Source: Capronia americana
Lineage: Eukaryota > Ascomycota > Eurotiomycetes > Chaetothyriales > Herpotrichiellaceae
Reading direction: 5' to 3'
NCBI GenBank assembly: GCA_016110215.1
Contig: JADWQD010000003.1
Coordinates: 1,860,001 to 1,924,000, forward strand
Length of the DNA: 64,000 bases
Positions 44,616-54,054 of the stretch are shown one piece after another (the stretch's first letter is position 1; every line of letters begins with the position of its first letter). A program made the translations under genes and the position numbers. Under the pieces are notes generated by a model. The model was not told where the DNA came from, ran no database searches, and saw only the letters and a program-made list of their open reading frames with translations.

Positions 44616-44918
44616 CAATTGTTGGAACCAAAAGTGTGCAGAAATTAACCAAACCCAAAAAGGGAATAGCCGGACAGGGATATGGGCAGACTACGATGCA
44701 AAGGTTGCAAGTGACTAGGGGCTGTGATTTGCTGCCTGGAAGCCTTCTCGCGTGAACTGTGGGCCCGCCCGTGCTTACCTGGCGGCCTTCACGGTGCCAA
44801 GCCCCTCCCAGGCCGCCTTCTTAACTCCTCGATTTCCAGCGTCTCACCTGGCCTCTTCCTCCTCTCTTCCCACCCCGCACACTCAGCACACACAGGCAAT
44901 CTCAGAGAACTTCAAGTC

Positions 44919-44930
44919 ATGGAGTTCTGA
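44919..44930 (+). promoter_or_regulatory. uORF1 of bZIP gene (three codons)
   Basis: ATGGAGTTCTGA, encoding Met-Glu-Phe. It is the first ATG after a pyrimidine-rich likely transcription-start zone (about 44865-44885); no ATG occurs between 44700 and here. Its tiny size and 5'-most position match the reinitiation-permissive uORF1 of cpc-1/GCN4 leaders. Confidence 0.7.
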
Positions 44931-45149
44931 ATATCTTCACTCTCTCCTCTTATCTCGCTCAGGCAAGATAGGATCTCTTACGATTCCCGCCACTCAACCA
45001 AGCTCCCCACTCAACTCTTCGCTCACCAGTTTCCTTCGGGACTCTCGTGAACAGTCAGCTCCTCGCTCCACGCGTCTCGGGCTTTCACCTCCAACCGCAA
45101 CCATTCAACCGTTGGATTTTCCACCCTTCACCACGGATCATCAGCAAAC

Positions 45150-45305
45150 ATGGCTTTCTTCAACCCCAAGCTCATCGACTGCATCGTCGCAGAACCTACA
45201 GCAACACTCCTTCGACCAGGACTTTCAGCTCTTCGCCGCCCCAGAGACTCCTCTCAGGACCGCTCCAGCCTCGCGTGCGCAGGCGATATCGAGTACAGCC
45301 CCTAA
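45150..45305 (+). promoter_or_regulatory. uORF2 of bZIP gene (51 codons)
   Basis: The second AUG of the leader opens a 51-codon frame beginning MAFFNPKLIDCI and ending in TAA at 45303-45305. It overlaps the open bZIP frame in a different register (frame 0 versus frame 1). No ATG exists in any frame between uORF1 and uORF2, or between uORF2 and the main ATG at 45589. Its place and length suit the inhibitory uORF2 of cpc-1-type leaders. Confidence 0.7.
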
Positions 45306-45588
45306 TCGTAGACTAGCCCACACTCGGCACCTCTCCATCAACAGCGGAGTATCGCCAGTACAATCTACCTCGTCTCCATCTTCAGGACATATCTACTCGT
45401 CACCACAGTCTACTACAAGTCCAGCATTGCATAACCAGCTACTTCGAGAAAATCATTGGCGCCAGCTTGCTCGTTTGCAAGGCTTACCGCCCGTGCCCCC
45501 TTTCAACACCACAACCACTGTTCCCCGTAGAAACTTGTCGGTTCCAATTCCACAAGGTAGCTATAGTGTTCGCCAGTCCATCGGGTCC

Positions 45589-46353
45589 ATGCAACTGACA
45601 CCTCCAGGCACAATGTCTACCGCTTTTGACAGCATGTATCTTCCCGGAGGCGACTTCAACGCCTCCGGGTATGAACTCCTTGATTTCGATGGCCCTCAGT
45701 CTCACTTCGCGGGAGTCAATGATGGCACCATCTCTCCTTCCGACCTGTTCGTGGATGAGTCCATCATGTCGGCTCCGGCATCTACCGTCTTCCCCAACCT
45801 AAGCACCCCGGGTTCCAGCTTCCTGGAATCTCCTGCCATGGCTAGCAGCGGGCTCAATACTTCTCCCCTGGAAGACGGACTCCTTGATGCTCAGTTGAAC
45901 TTTTCTGAGCTTGATGCCATGGCACCACTGTTTCCTCAGAGCAGCTTGGACCAATTCACCAACCAGCCCATGTCGCAAGAGTGCCTCACCAAGTCAAGCA
46001 GCTTCGCCAGCGTGAACTCTCGCTCAACGCAGTCTAGCATGGAGCGTCAGAAGTCAAGTGGCATGGAACGCCAGAAGTCTTCTCCCGGCCGGCCCCCGTC
46101 TCAACCGTACCACAACCGCAAGCGGTCAGACACTTGTGGAATTTCCAAGCCACCCAGGCCGCGCAAGCAGTTGCCGGAGATCCAAGTTGACAGCGATGAC
46201 GACAAGGAGACCGCCAAGAGGAAGAAGAATACTGCGGCAGCCCGGAAGTCACGTCAGCGGAAGCAGGAGTATGCCGAACAAGCCGAGAATGAGATCCAAC
46301 GTCTTCGAGCCATAGTCTACCGTCTCGGAGGGGATCCTGACGTGGACGTCTAA
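45589..46353 (+). CDS. GCN4/CPC1-class bZIP transcription factor under uORF control
   Basis: Nuclear activator of the GCN4 type, the regulator of amino-acid-starvation responses; either cpcA/cpc-1 or the related jlbA/idi-4 kind. The main AUG (45589) is the third AUG of the transcript and yields 254 residues, similar to known CpcA/CPC1 (about 245-270). The acidic activation segment includes STPGSSFLESP and LEDGLLDAQLNFSELDAMAPLF. The basic region is AKRKKNTAAARKSRQRK near the C-terminus, with Asn and Arg in the GCN4 NTxAARKSR pattern. The zipper is short, A-x6-L-x6-L, so dimerisation may be weak or partner-dependent. A tandem MERQKSS repeat precedes it. The same frame stays open upstream to 44752 without an AUG (see findings), so longer near-cognate-initiated isoforms are possible. 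The zipper differs from Aspergillus CpcA, hence no firm symbol. Confidence 0.88.
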   Translation: MQLTPPGTMSTAFDSMYLPGGDFNASGYELLDFDGPQSHFAGVNDGTISPSDLFVDESIMSAPASTVFPNLSTPGSSFLESPAMASSGLNTSPLEDGLLDAQLNFSELDAMAPLFPQSSLDQFTNQPMSQECLTKSSSFASVNSRSTQSSMERQKSSGMERQKSSPGRPPSQPYHNRKRSDTCGISKPPRPRKQLPEIQVDSDDDKETAKRKKNTAAARKSRQRKQEYAEQAENEIQRLRAIVYRLGGDPDVDV

Positions 46354-47467
46354 ATGTGTGCATCTGATGCGGGGTGGACCAACGGTCACCTGTGGAGTAT
46401 GGCAGTGGTTTTATTATCTCTAACGGAACTGGTTTCTGCAATTGCAAACGGACTACGATCGAAGCTGTGACTACCTTGTTGGTAGTCGCCGACACAGCAG
46501 CATGACGCTTGGGGTTGAGGATCATTTTGAGCTGAAGCCAGGAGGGCTGCTCACCCAACCGCCACGTCGACTTTTTCAACGTTCATGCGTTGTTGGTTTC
46601 GCAACAGCGATCACCGGAGATTGATGGGTCTCCTAGTCGACCCAGGATCCAGGGCAACCGACATCGCTACGATTTCTTTTCCTTGCCGACGATCTGCCCG
46701 TGACGCTCGAAGGACTGCGTAACAGCGGCCTCGAGAGGTTTAGGGCATCGTCTGGCTTATGACTTGTTGGCGAAGGCGAAACGGCCGGTTCTGACTGTCT
46801 CCTGTTCACGATACTGCAAGGCGTCTTGAACATTGGATTGACTCGTGGCCTGTTTAGTTTCTTGTGCTTGATTTCAGTTTGTGAGCATCGCCTGCAATCT
46901 CGGCTTGTCAGCTTGAGATCTCCAGGGATGTATCGTCCACTCTTTGAGATAGCTTTATTAGCGAGCTTAATGCTACTCAGTCCTTCCCGTCATCCCGTCT
47001 ACAACCCTAACTTCTCCCTTCCTACCTATGGCGCCGTGCGCATTATTACACTCTGCCGAGCCACTACCTGAATGCCCCATTACGATGACCTTACAGAAAG
47101 CCCTTTTTAGGCGACCGCCGACCTCGTTTGCTGCTCGGGACCTAATTTTCGTTTGCTCACGCACCTGGCCCCACCATAAAAATTCCCCTCATCGCGATTG
47201 ACTCAGCGTGTTGCGAAATCTTTCTTAAACCCCCCACCAGATCGTAGAACGTGAGTTAGGTCTCTACCGCATAACGCGGTATCCTTTTCTATTGCCTTGC
47301 CAATATGGTAGACATGTTGTCTTGACTCGAAAGACCCCGCCTGCGATCACGTCAACCACAACTTCACTCACTTGTCCCTCACCCGGATCCCACCTTCACC
47401 CCTCCGATATCGCAACAAATTCTCTTCCAGACAGCGACATCTCTGTCACACTAAAGTCCTACCTACC
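46354..47467. other. Intergenic, bZIP 3' flank and adenylosuccinate synthetase promoter
   Basis: No gene is supported. The last 300 bp form the promoter and leader of the synthetase, with an A/T-rich TATA-like run near 47175, a TGACTCA element at 47199 and a short upstream ORF ATGGTAGACATGTTGTCTTGA at 47305-47325, out of frame with the main gene. Confidence 0.45.
47199..47205 (+). promoter_or_regulatory. TGACTCA element upstream of adenylosuccinate synthetase
   Basis: A perfect TGACTCA lies 269 bp before the synthetase ATG. In budding yeast the TGACTC core recruits Bas1/Bas2 and Gcn4 to purine genes, including ADE12-type steps. Together with the similar site before the neighbouring bZIP gene it suggests general-control regulation; chance presence is not excluded. 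Confidence 0.45.
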
Positions 47468-48844
47468 ATGCCTGTCACACTTGTCCTCGGAGCCCAATGG
47501 GGCGACGAAGGCAAAGGCAAATTAGTCGACATCCTCGCGTCCTCGGCCGACCTCGTCTGTCGCGCCGCCGGAGGCAACAACGCAGGCCACACCATTGTGG
47601 TCAACGGCACGACCTATGACTTCCACATCCTGCCCTCGGGCCTCATAAACCCGTCCTGCAAGTACAACCTCATCGGCACCGGGTGTGTCGTGCACATCCC
47701 CTCTTTTTTCAAAGAACTCGCCTCCCTTGAAGAGAAAGGATTGGAAGGCATCAGGGACCGCATCCTCGTTTCCGATCGCGCGCATGTCTGTTTCGACCTA
47801 CACGGTGTCGTCGACGGCTTCTCGGAGGACAAGTCCAAGACCGTCGACGGAGGCAAGAACGTGATCGGCACGACCCGCAAGGGCATCGGCCCATGTTACA
47901 GCGACAAGGTCGCCCGCAGAGGCGTGACGTTCTGGATGCTCGTCAACGAACAACAGCGCTGGGAACGTCGGCTCCGTGACCTTGAAGCGGGCTACCGGAA
48001 ACTATACGGCGACGACGCTCTCCAGGGGTATAGCGTCGAAGACGAGATCGCTAAGCTGAAAGGCTGGCGCGACGAGCTGTCAAAGTACGTCGTCGACCAG
48101 ACTCCCCTGTTGGCACAGGCGGTGGGCAACAAGGGCATCGCCACTGCCAATGGCGCAGCACCCGGCCAGCAGAGCAAGATGAATATACTGATCGAGGGCG
48201 CCAACGCGCTCCTGCTGGACATCGACCACGGCACCTACCCTTACGTCACTTCCAGCAATACTGGGCTAGGCGGCGTCTTTACAGGCCTGGCGGGTCTGAG
48301 TCCCCAGTCGCTGTCCTCGCCGGGAAGCAACATCGTCGGGGTGGTGAAAGCTTACACCACACGCGTGGGCTCCGGCCCTTTCCCCACCGAGCTCGACGCC
48401 GCCATCTCGCCGACCGACGCGGAGTACGGCGAGCGCCTTCAGCGCGTGGGCCGCGAGTTCGGCGTCACAACAGGGAGGAAGCGCCGCTGCGGCTGGTTCG
48501 ACCTCGTGCTGGTCAAGTACTCGGCTGCCGTGAACTGTTACACACAGATCAACCTGACGAAGCTGGACGTGCTGGATGATTTCGAAGAGATCCGCGTAGC
48601 GACAGCGTACACCTACGACGGGCAGACGCTCGAGAGTTTCCCCGCGGACCTCGATGTCATCGAGAACATGCAGATCGAGTACAAGACATTCAAGGGGTGG
48701 AAGACTACGACCACGGGGATCAAGCAGTTCGGGGATCTCCCCTGGGAGGCGAGGGAGTATATCGCCTTCATTGAGGCCCAGGTGGGTGTCCCGATCAAGT
48801 GGATTGGCACAGGACCTAGGAGGGAAGACATGTGTATCCGGTAG
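47468..48844 (+). CDS. ADE12: Adenylosuccinate synthetase
   Basis: Catalyses GTP-dependent conversion of IMP and aspartate to adenylosuccinate, the first committed step of AMP synthesis; cytosolic. Single exon, 458 residues from ATG 47468. The N-terminal motif WGDEGKGK (11-18) contains catalytic Asp13; GGNNAGHT holds His41. TTRKGIGPCY is the IMP-binding signature. LIEGANALLLDIDHGTYPYVTSSN is the GTP-pocket region, and TTTTGIKQFGDLPWEA lies near the C-terminus. All key residues are intact. Relative to the yeast enzyme (433) there is a small insertion around 225-235 (NGAAPGQQSK). An open, basic, Met-less extension reaches upstream to 47312. The gene directly follows the GCN4-class bZIP gene on the same strand, with 1.1 kb between them. 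Confidence 0.97.
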   Translation: MPVTLVLGAQWGDEGKGKLVDILASSADLVCRAAGGNNAGHTIVVNGTTYDFHILPSGLINPSCKYNLIGTGCVVHIPSFFKELASLEEKGLEGIRDRILVSDRAHVCFDLHGVVDGFSEDKSKTVDGGKNVIGTTRKGIGPCYSDKVARRGVTFWMLVNEQQRWERRLRDLEAGYRKLYGDDALQGYSVEDEIAKLKGWRDELSKYVVDQTPLLAQAVGNKGIATANGAAPGQQSKMNILIEGANALLLDIDHGTYPYVTSSNTGLGGVFTGLAGLSPQSLSSPGSNIVGVVKAYTTRVGSGPFPTELDAAISPTDAEYGERLQRVGREFGVTTGRKRRCGWFDLVLVKYSAAVNCYTQINLTKLDVLDDFEEIRVATAYTYDGQTLESFPADLDVIENMQIEYKTFKGWKTTTTGIKQFGDLPWEAREYIAFIEAQVGVPIKWIGTGPRREDMCIR

Positions 48845-49325
48845 GCTCTGTGAGCCACAGCCGAGGACGGCTCAATGTTGAGGGAGGAGAGTGCTGCAGC
48901 TCGGACCTTGATAGCTTGTTGCGGCTTCGCATTAGAGGTGACTGCCCAGGTGGATGGTGGTTCATGTTCAACATATGGGTGGATGGCTCCTGGGCTGGCA
49001 TTGTTGGCTGGGCAAAACGACAAAAAGACAAAGAACACGCTTCAAGGGTGATGTCTGTATATAGCATTTTTGCAAGTGGCTTGATTGTTCAGCTGGCTAG
49101 TCTGAGATAGACGAAAAAACGTCCAAAAGTTCTCCTCCTGGACAGGGCGTGGTCCAGCATGCCATATGAACTGTCGGGGTTCGTGTCCTTTCTATTGGGG
49201 TAGACATGATTACGACTTTTGTCTCCGTATGTGCCTGGGCGGCTGCCAAAGCCATATTTCAAGCTCAGAAAAACACCATACACAATTCCATTCACCCCCC
49301 TCCGATGACCATACTCCAGGTCTGT
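48845..49325. other. Intergenic between convergent genes
   Basis: No gene is supported. It contains the 3' UTRs of the synthetase (plus) and the GPI-anchored protein (minus). Confidence 0.5.
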
Positions 49326-49958
49326 TTACAAGACAGCCACAACTCCTGCAATTGCAATGACCGCTGCAGCAAAGCTTCCCACCTGCTTAGTATCCGCGGC
49401 CGCGTTCCCGCTTGCTGAAGCACCTGATCCTGAGCTTGAAGAACCCGTAGGCGAAGAACCGTCTGAGCCAGTAGAACTAGCCAGGCCGGTTGAAACAGCG
49501 GCACCGGTAGTGGCGGTCGCGACTATTGTGGTTGTGCAGCTGCAGTCGGAATTGAACACAGCGGTGGTGTAGACAAAAGTGCCGCCAGAAGTAGTAGAGG
49601 ACGAGCCCTTGGTCGTGGACGCGGTGGAGGTCGCTGTGTAGGGAGCTGCAAGGCAGAGAAAACCGGTCAGCATTATTCCAAACGAGATGCTAACTAGCAG
49701 AGTGAAGTGTCACGTACCGACTGAGGAACCGGCGACCGAGCAAGTTGAGATGAAAGCAGACTGTGCCACGCTCACGGCGTTACCGTTGCACATGCTAGCA
49801 ATAGCCTCCTGCACATCGATCGCATCGTCGCCACAGACCGAGGAGAGATCACTAGGATCGTCTTGCGTGTTGACGGCGTTGAGCAGGCATGCTGGAGGGG
49901 TGTCTGCGAGAACTCGCACAGCAAGAGCGAGGACGGGAAGGATGATGGAGGCCTTCAT
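49326..49958 (-). CDS. GPI-anchored 4-Cys cell-wall protein (CFEM-related)
   Basis: Predicted secreted, GPI-anchored cell-wall protein of the family with a shortened CFEM-like N-terminus; role in wall structure or ligand binding unknown. Two exons are inferred: 49958-49718 and 49645-49326; 186 residues. Signal peptide about 1-18 (MKASIILPVLALAVRVLA). Cys24, 42, 57 and 73 sit in a helical module (PPACLLNAVNTQDDPSDLSSVC), with half the eight cysteines of a true CFEM domain. A Ser/Thr/Gly-rich stalk follows (about 85-160), likely O-glycosylated, with a Cys-x-Cys at about 104-106. The tail ends in a hydrophobic segment (SFAAAVIAIAGVVAVL) after a small-residue candidate omega site. The intron (72 nt, GTACGT donor, TTGCAG acceptor) keeps frame. 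Confidence 0.88.
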
Positions 49959-50756
49959 TGTGCAAAGTCGGGTCTGAGTGTTTGTGTATTAACGGTAAGC
50001 GAATGGTTGGTGGTTCCGTGGAGTTGACTGTTGACGCGTGGAGGATAGCTGCGCTACTGCGTCGACAAAGCTGCGTCGAATGAGCGGAAGAAGAGTTAAA
50101 AGACGGTGTGACAAGGAGTGACTGTGAAAGTAAACGGCAACGAGGGGCCTCTGCTGGGGGGTTAGTACAAGTGGGTGAAGTAAGAGAGTGAAAGAGTGTG
50201 AAAAGGTTCAAAGTTGTTGGCTGCACAAGAAAGAAAGCAAGCCCCTTGAAAGGAATCTGGGGATGGACGCGCATGCAGCGATCGACCAGGGGAAGCACGT
50301 GACTGCAACGGAGGATTGTATCTCCAGCCCGTCCGGCCAAGTTGGACTTGCCTTTATCTCAGATCACCCAAGCCTGGCTGGAGGCCCGTGTCGACTCTGA
50401 CCATTCGTTTGCCTCGGTTGTAGTGTGGCATTCGAAACATCGACCACATCACTTGGTCGACGTTGCATCCTTCGATCACGACCTCTCCGGAAAGTGTTGG
50501 ACTGTACACCCACCTCGTCGTCGTGTATGCTCCGAATGCGTAGGACGTGCCTTCCATCGCCAGCGGAGAGATGACGAATGCCCTCCACTTCTCTGCTACA
50601 CTGTTCCTGATAAGGCTCGATAACCTTCCTTGAAGAATATAAAAGCTTTGCTCTCATCCAAGCTAGGTAGGACGACCGACCTATCCGCCAAAGGTACCAC
50701 CAAATAAACGGTACCGATCGCTTAGAAGTCGCCGGAAAGGACTGGTCACATCAGTC
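49959..50756. promoter_or_regulatory. Divergent promoter region
   Basis: The GPI protein (minus) and the P-loop kinase (plus) start outward from this 0.8-kb stretch. No further gene or distinct operator was recognised. Confidence 0.4.
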
Positions 50757-51697
50757 ATGGAGTCTCATGTACAGCGGCTCGTCGATCAGACATGGGGTCA
50801 GACGTGTCCTTCCCAGCCTCTAACTTCTCATACTGACCGTCGACCACAGACAAGTTTCAAAAATGTGATGCCTCACAACGTCTCCTGATCGCCATCTCTG
50901 GGATTCCGGGGTCAGGGAAGACTACCCTCGCCGCCTCGGTCTGTGCCGGACTAAACAAGGCATACCACAAACACAACCACGAGCGCTACCCCAACAGCCC
51001 CGACCGCTCAAGACCGGACATTGCTTTCGTCGTCCCGCTCGACGGCTATCACTTAACTCGCAAACAACTCTCCGAAATGCCGAACGCCGAGGAAGCCGTG
51101 TTCAGACGTGGCGCGGCATTCACATTCGATGCGCAGAGCTATCTGAAACTAGTCGAAAAAATCAGGAGACCCATCTCACCAGAGTCGCGCACCATCTATG
51201 CCCCCAGCTTTGACCATGCGGTCAAAGACCCCGTGGCAAACGACATTACAATCCCGCCTACCGCGCGGATTATCATATTCGAGGGGCTATACACAGCTCT
51301 GAACGAGCCTGGATGGCGGGAGGCCCACTCACTAATGGATGAGACGTGGTTTGTCGATGCAGACATTCCAACTGCGACTCGGCGAGTCGCGAAAAGGAAC
51401 TATGCCGCTGGAATATCGAGTTCTTACGAGGAAAGTCTCGACAGGACGGAGAAAAGCGACATGAGGAATGCGAGGGAAGTGCTGGACAAGAGACTCCCCG
51501 TGCAGGAGATTGTGCCCAGCGTGGAGGACGAGAGCTGGAAGAGCGAGGAGGTCGACAACATGGAGAAGAAGCTGGAGGATAACGGGATTGAAGTCGACGT
51601 CCATGACGATGATGACGACGAAGCGGATTTGAGAAAGCAGAGGATGAGCAGAATGGATAGCATTGCGATGCTGGCGGCGGATGGGGTGGGCATGTGA
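50757..51697 (+). CDS. P-loop nucleoside-kinase-like protein (uridine kinase / Yfh7-like)
   Basis: ATP-binding protein of the uridine kinase-like P-loop superfamily; it probably phosphorylates a nucleoside, pantothenate or sugar-like metabolite, exact substrate unknown. Two exons are inferred: 50757-50796 and 50850-51697 (GTCAGA donor, CTGAC branch, CACAG acceptor), giving 295 residues. The Walker A motif GIPGSGKTT is at 31-39. VVPLDGYHLTRKQL matches the lid/substrate region of the family, and IIFEGLYTALNE fits the Walker B-like strand. TRRVAKRNYAAGISSS is the Arg-rich LID segment. The C-terminus is acidic (DDDDDEADLRKQR) and lacks known motifs. The intron is needed to connect the start to the P-loop exon. 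Yeast Yfh7 and bacterial PanK/Udk-like kinases are the nearest families. Confidence 0.87.
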
Positions 51698-52940
51698 CCT
51701 GCGCGGTAGTCACCAGGCCGGGGAGGAAACACAAACTGCCATTGCGAGTCTATCAGCACAGGAACACTTCACACTGAATGGAAAGTAGGACCTATCCTTA
51801 TGGGGACGACCTTATCTTTATCTCTTGATACTCCTTACTGTTCGCTATCCAACGTCTGACCCAAGGTTCTGGTTAGCAGGCTTTCCCTCATAGTAACACG
51901 ATGCTTCCAAGTTCAATTCAAAGGCATGTAATCTGGCCAAGCTCACATGAATTGCATCACAGCTGCATCAGGCCGAAGTCCCCAATGTACTCAAATTTGA
52001 CTGTTAGGAAGGGCTGCGCATGAATTGACTTCAGGAAAAGTTCAACTCCGGAAGAGCTGTGCTCTAGGTCTATCGCTACCACACCTCGTGCAAGGAGGTC
52101 CCTCTTCCATAAACATTGTTCGAAGTATCGCCGACCCTTTCCACTCCCGAACTAATTCGCCCGAGAGAGTGATGATCTTCCTCCGTGTACCTGAATCATA
52201 CAGAAGCACTTTTAGTGAACCACCGCAACCCCTTTCAGAGCACACATAAGAGACTATCATCCCATACGTGCCTTCACTCCAGCTATTGTAAGCTGGCCCT
52301 GGCCTGGCTGGACTACTGTCTATTACTGGGTACGAGGATGTTCATGTCCTGCTCCTGACGATCATCTAGTGGCAGTCCGCATTAAAATCTCGAGTCCTTA
52401 CATACCACGCACGTCTCTCCTTTGACTATCTACATTCTTGTACTTGTACTGCAGGTCATCATCCTGGCTGATTCTAAAACTTCGGAGCGTGGGAGCTACG
52501 AGTAGATGCACTGGAAGTCATCTTCCGTCTTGCTCAGATGTTCAGCAACCTCGATTATTGAGTTTCATGCTGTGGGCCGTCGGCGAGAAAGTAACGAGTA
52601 CTTGTACCACACCTCGGCGTGTGCCTTCCTGTGGATATTCTGACGTCACTTGTTGATCATCACCAGCTGGGCGAAAGGTCACCTACAAGTTTGATGACCA
52701 GGCCGGATATTAATTTTTCGGGTCGGGATCCGACGCTTGACGAGTGACGACAGCGCCAACTTGACGTTGGTAAAACTCCAGATTTCGAGAATTCAGAGAA
52801 GTCCACTCAATGAGCAGAGTTATATCACTGGAGCAGTCGGAGAAGCTGAGCAGCAAGAAAAGAAAGGACGCCTAGCAACATACTCACTTCAGCCTCGTCT
52901 CAAACTTAGCTGGAGCTTGGTCTCACTTTGACCCGCGAAC
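51698..52940. other. Intergenic, no gene supported
   Basis: Short frames only, on both strands. The right end forms the promoter and leader of the TIM-barrel gene at 52941, with an A/T-rich run near 52710. Confidence 0.5.
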
Positions 52941-54054
52941 ATGGCAGACTTCAAGGGCGCAGAAATCCCGATCTGCTATGCTTCGTGCTCAATAGGCCAC
53001 GACAGTGAGAAGCACACTATCCCGGAAAAAATCAAAGTCCTGGCCGGTGCTGGCTTCGATGCCATTGAGCTTTCTATGCCAGATATCCTGGCCTATGGTC
53101 AACAGATATCTGAAAGCAAGTCGCAACCCGATCCCAAGGACTATGCAACTCTTCGGTCTGTGGCCTCGGAGATTGGGAAGCTATGTGAGAAGGCCGGCTT
53201 GAAGATCCTGATGTTGCAACCTTTCGCGAATTTCGAGGGTTGGCCTAAAGGTAGTGAGGAAAGGAAAGATGCCTGGGAGCGGGCGAAGGGTTGGATGAGT
53301 ATAATGGAGGCGGTAGGGACAGACATGCTCCAGGTCAGTGGCACTGCTTTAAACCATCCTGTTCAGAGGTAGGAACTGCGATACTGACCGACCAACAAAA
53401 TAGATCGGCTCGTCGGATGCAGAAGGCATCTCTGGAAACGTCGATGAGCTGGCATCTGATCTAGCCGAGCTAGCAGATGTGTTTGCTGCGAAGGGCTTCC
53501 GGATTGCATATGAGAATTGGTGCTGGGCAACTCATGCTCCGACGTGGAAAGGTGTCTGGAAAATCGTTGAGAAGGCGAACAGGCCGAACCTAGGACTGTG
53601 CTTGGACACTTTCCAGAGTGCAGGAGGAGAATGGGGCAGCCCGGTCACCAAGTCCGGAAGGATCGAAGATGTCAGCATGGAGGAACTGGATAAGAGATGG
53701 AAAGCCAGCTGTGACGAGCTCGCCAGGACCGTTCCTCGCGAGAAGATCTTCCTTCTGCAGATCTCAGATGCCTACAAAGTGGACCCGCCCTTGCAGGACA
53801 AGCCCGATGAAAGCGGCTTGAGGCCTCGGGGCCAGTGGAGCCATGATTATCGACCACTGCCGTATGATGGGGGCTACCTGCCAGTTGAAGATTTCACCAG
53901 GGCTGTATTCAAAACTGGGTTCAGAAGCTGGGTTTCAGTGGAGATTTTCGACAGCAAAGGACACGAGAAGTACGGGGACGACATGGGGGAGTTTGCAAAG
54001 GAGGCTTTCCAGTCGGTGAACAAGTTGTTGGAGCAGGCTGGAGGTGCCGTCTGA
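52941..54054 (+). CDS. TIM-barrel isomerase/epimerase family, 3-dehydroshikimate dehydratase-like
   Basis: Member of the xylose-isomerase-like TIM-barrel family, closest in layout to fungal 3-dehydroshikimate dehydratase (qa-4/qutC), which makes protocatechuate from quinate-derived dehydroshikimate; an epimerase role is the alternative. Two exons are inferred: 52941-53333 and 53404-54054 (GTCAGT donor, AATAG acceptor); 347 residues. Signatures: FDAIELSMPDIL (strand with metal-binding Glu), LKILMLQPFANFEGW, IAYENWCWATHAPTW, NLGLCLDTFQSAGG (metal Asp), KIFLLQISDAYKVDPPL, GYLPVEDFTRAVF and WVSVEIFD with the last conserved Glu. The spacing of the metal-binding acidic residues and the His of WSHDYR is family-like. 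Length is that of the dehydratase. No qa-type permease or regulator lies alongside, so pathway role is unproven. Confidence 0.85.

Noticed and set aside
44752..44754. Using GTG 44752 as the bZIP start
   Set aside because: It is only the leftmost near-cognate codon in the open frame, upstream of the likely transcription start; the AUG at 45589 gives a protein of the right family length.
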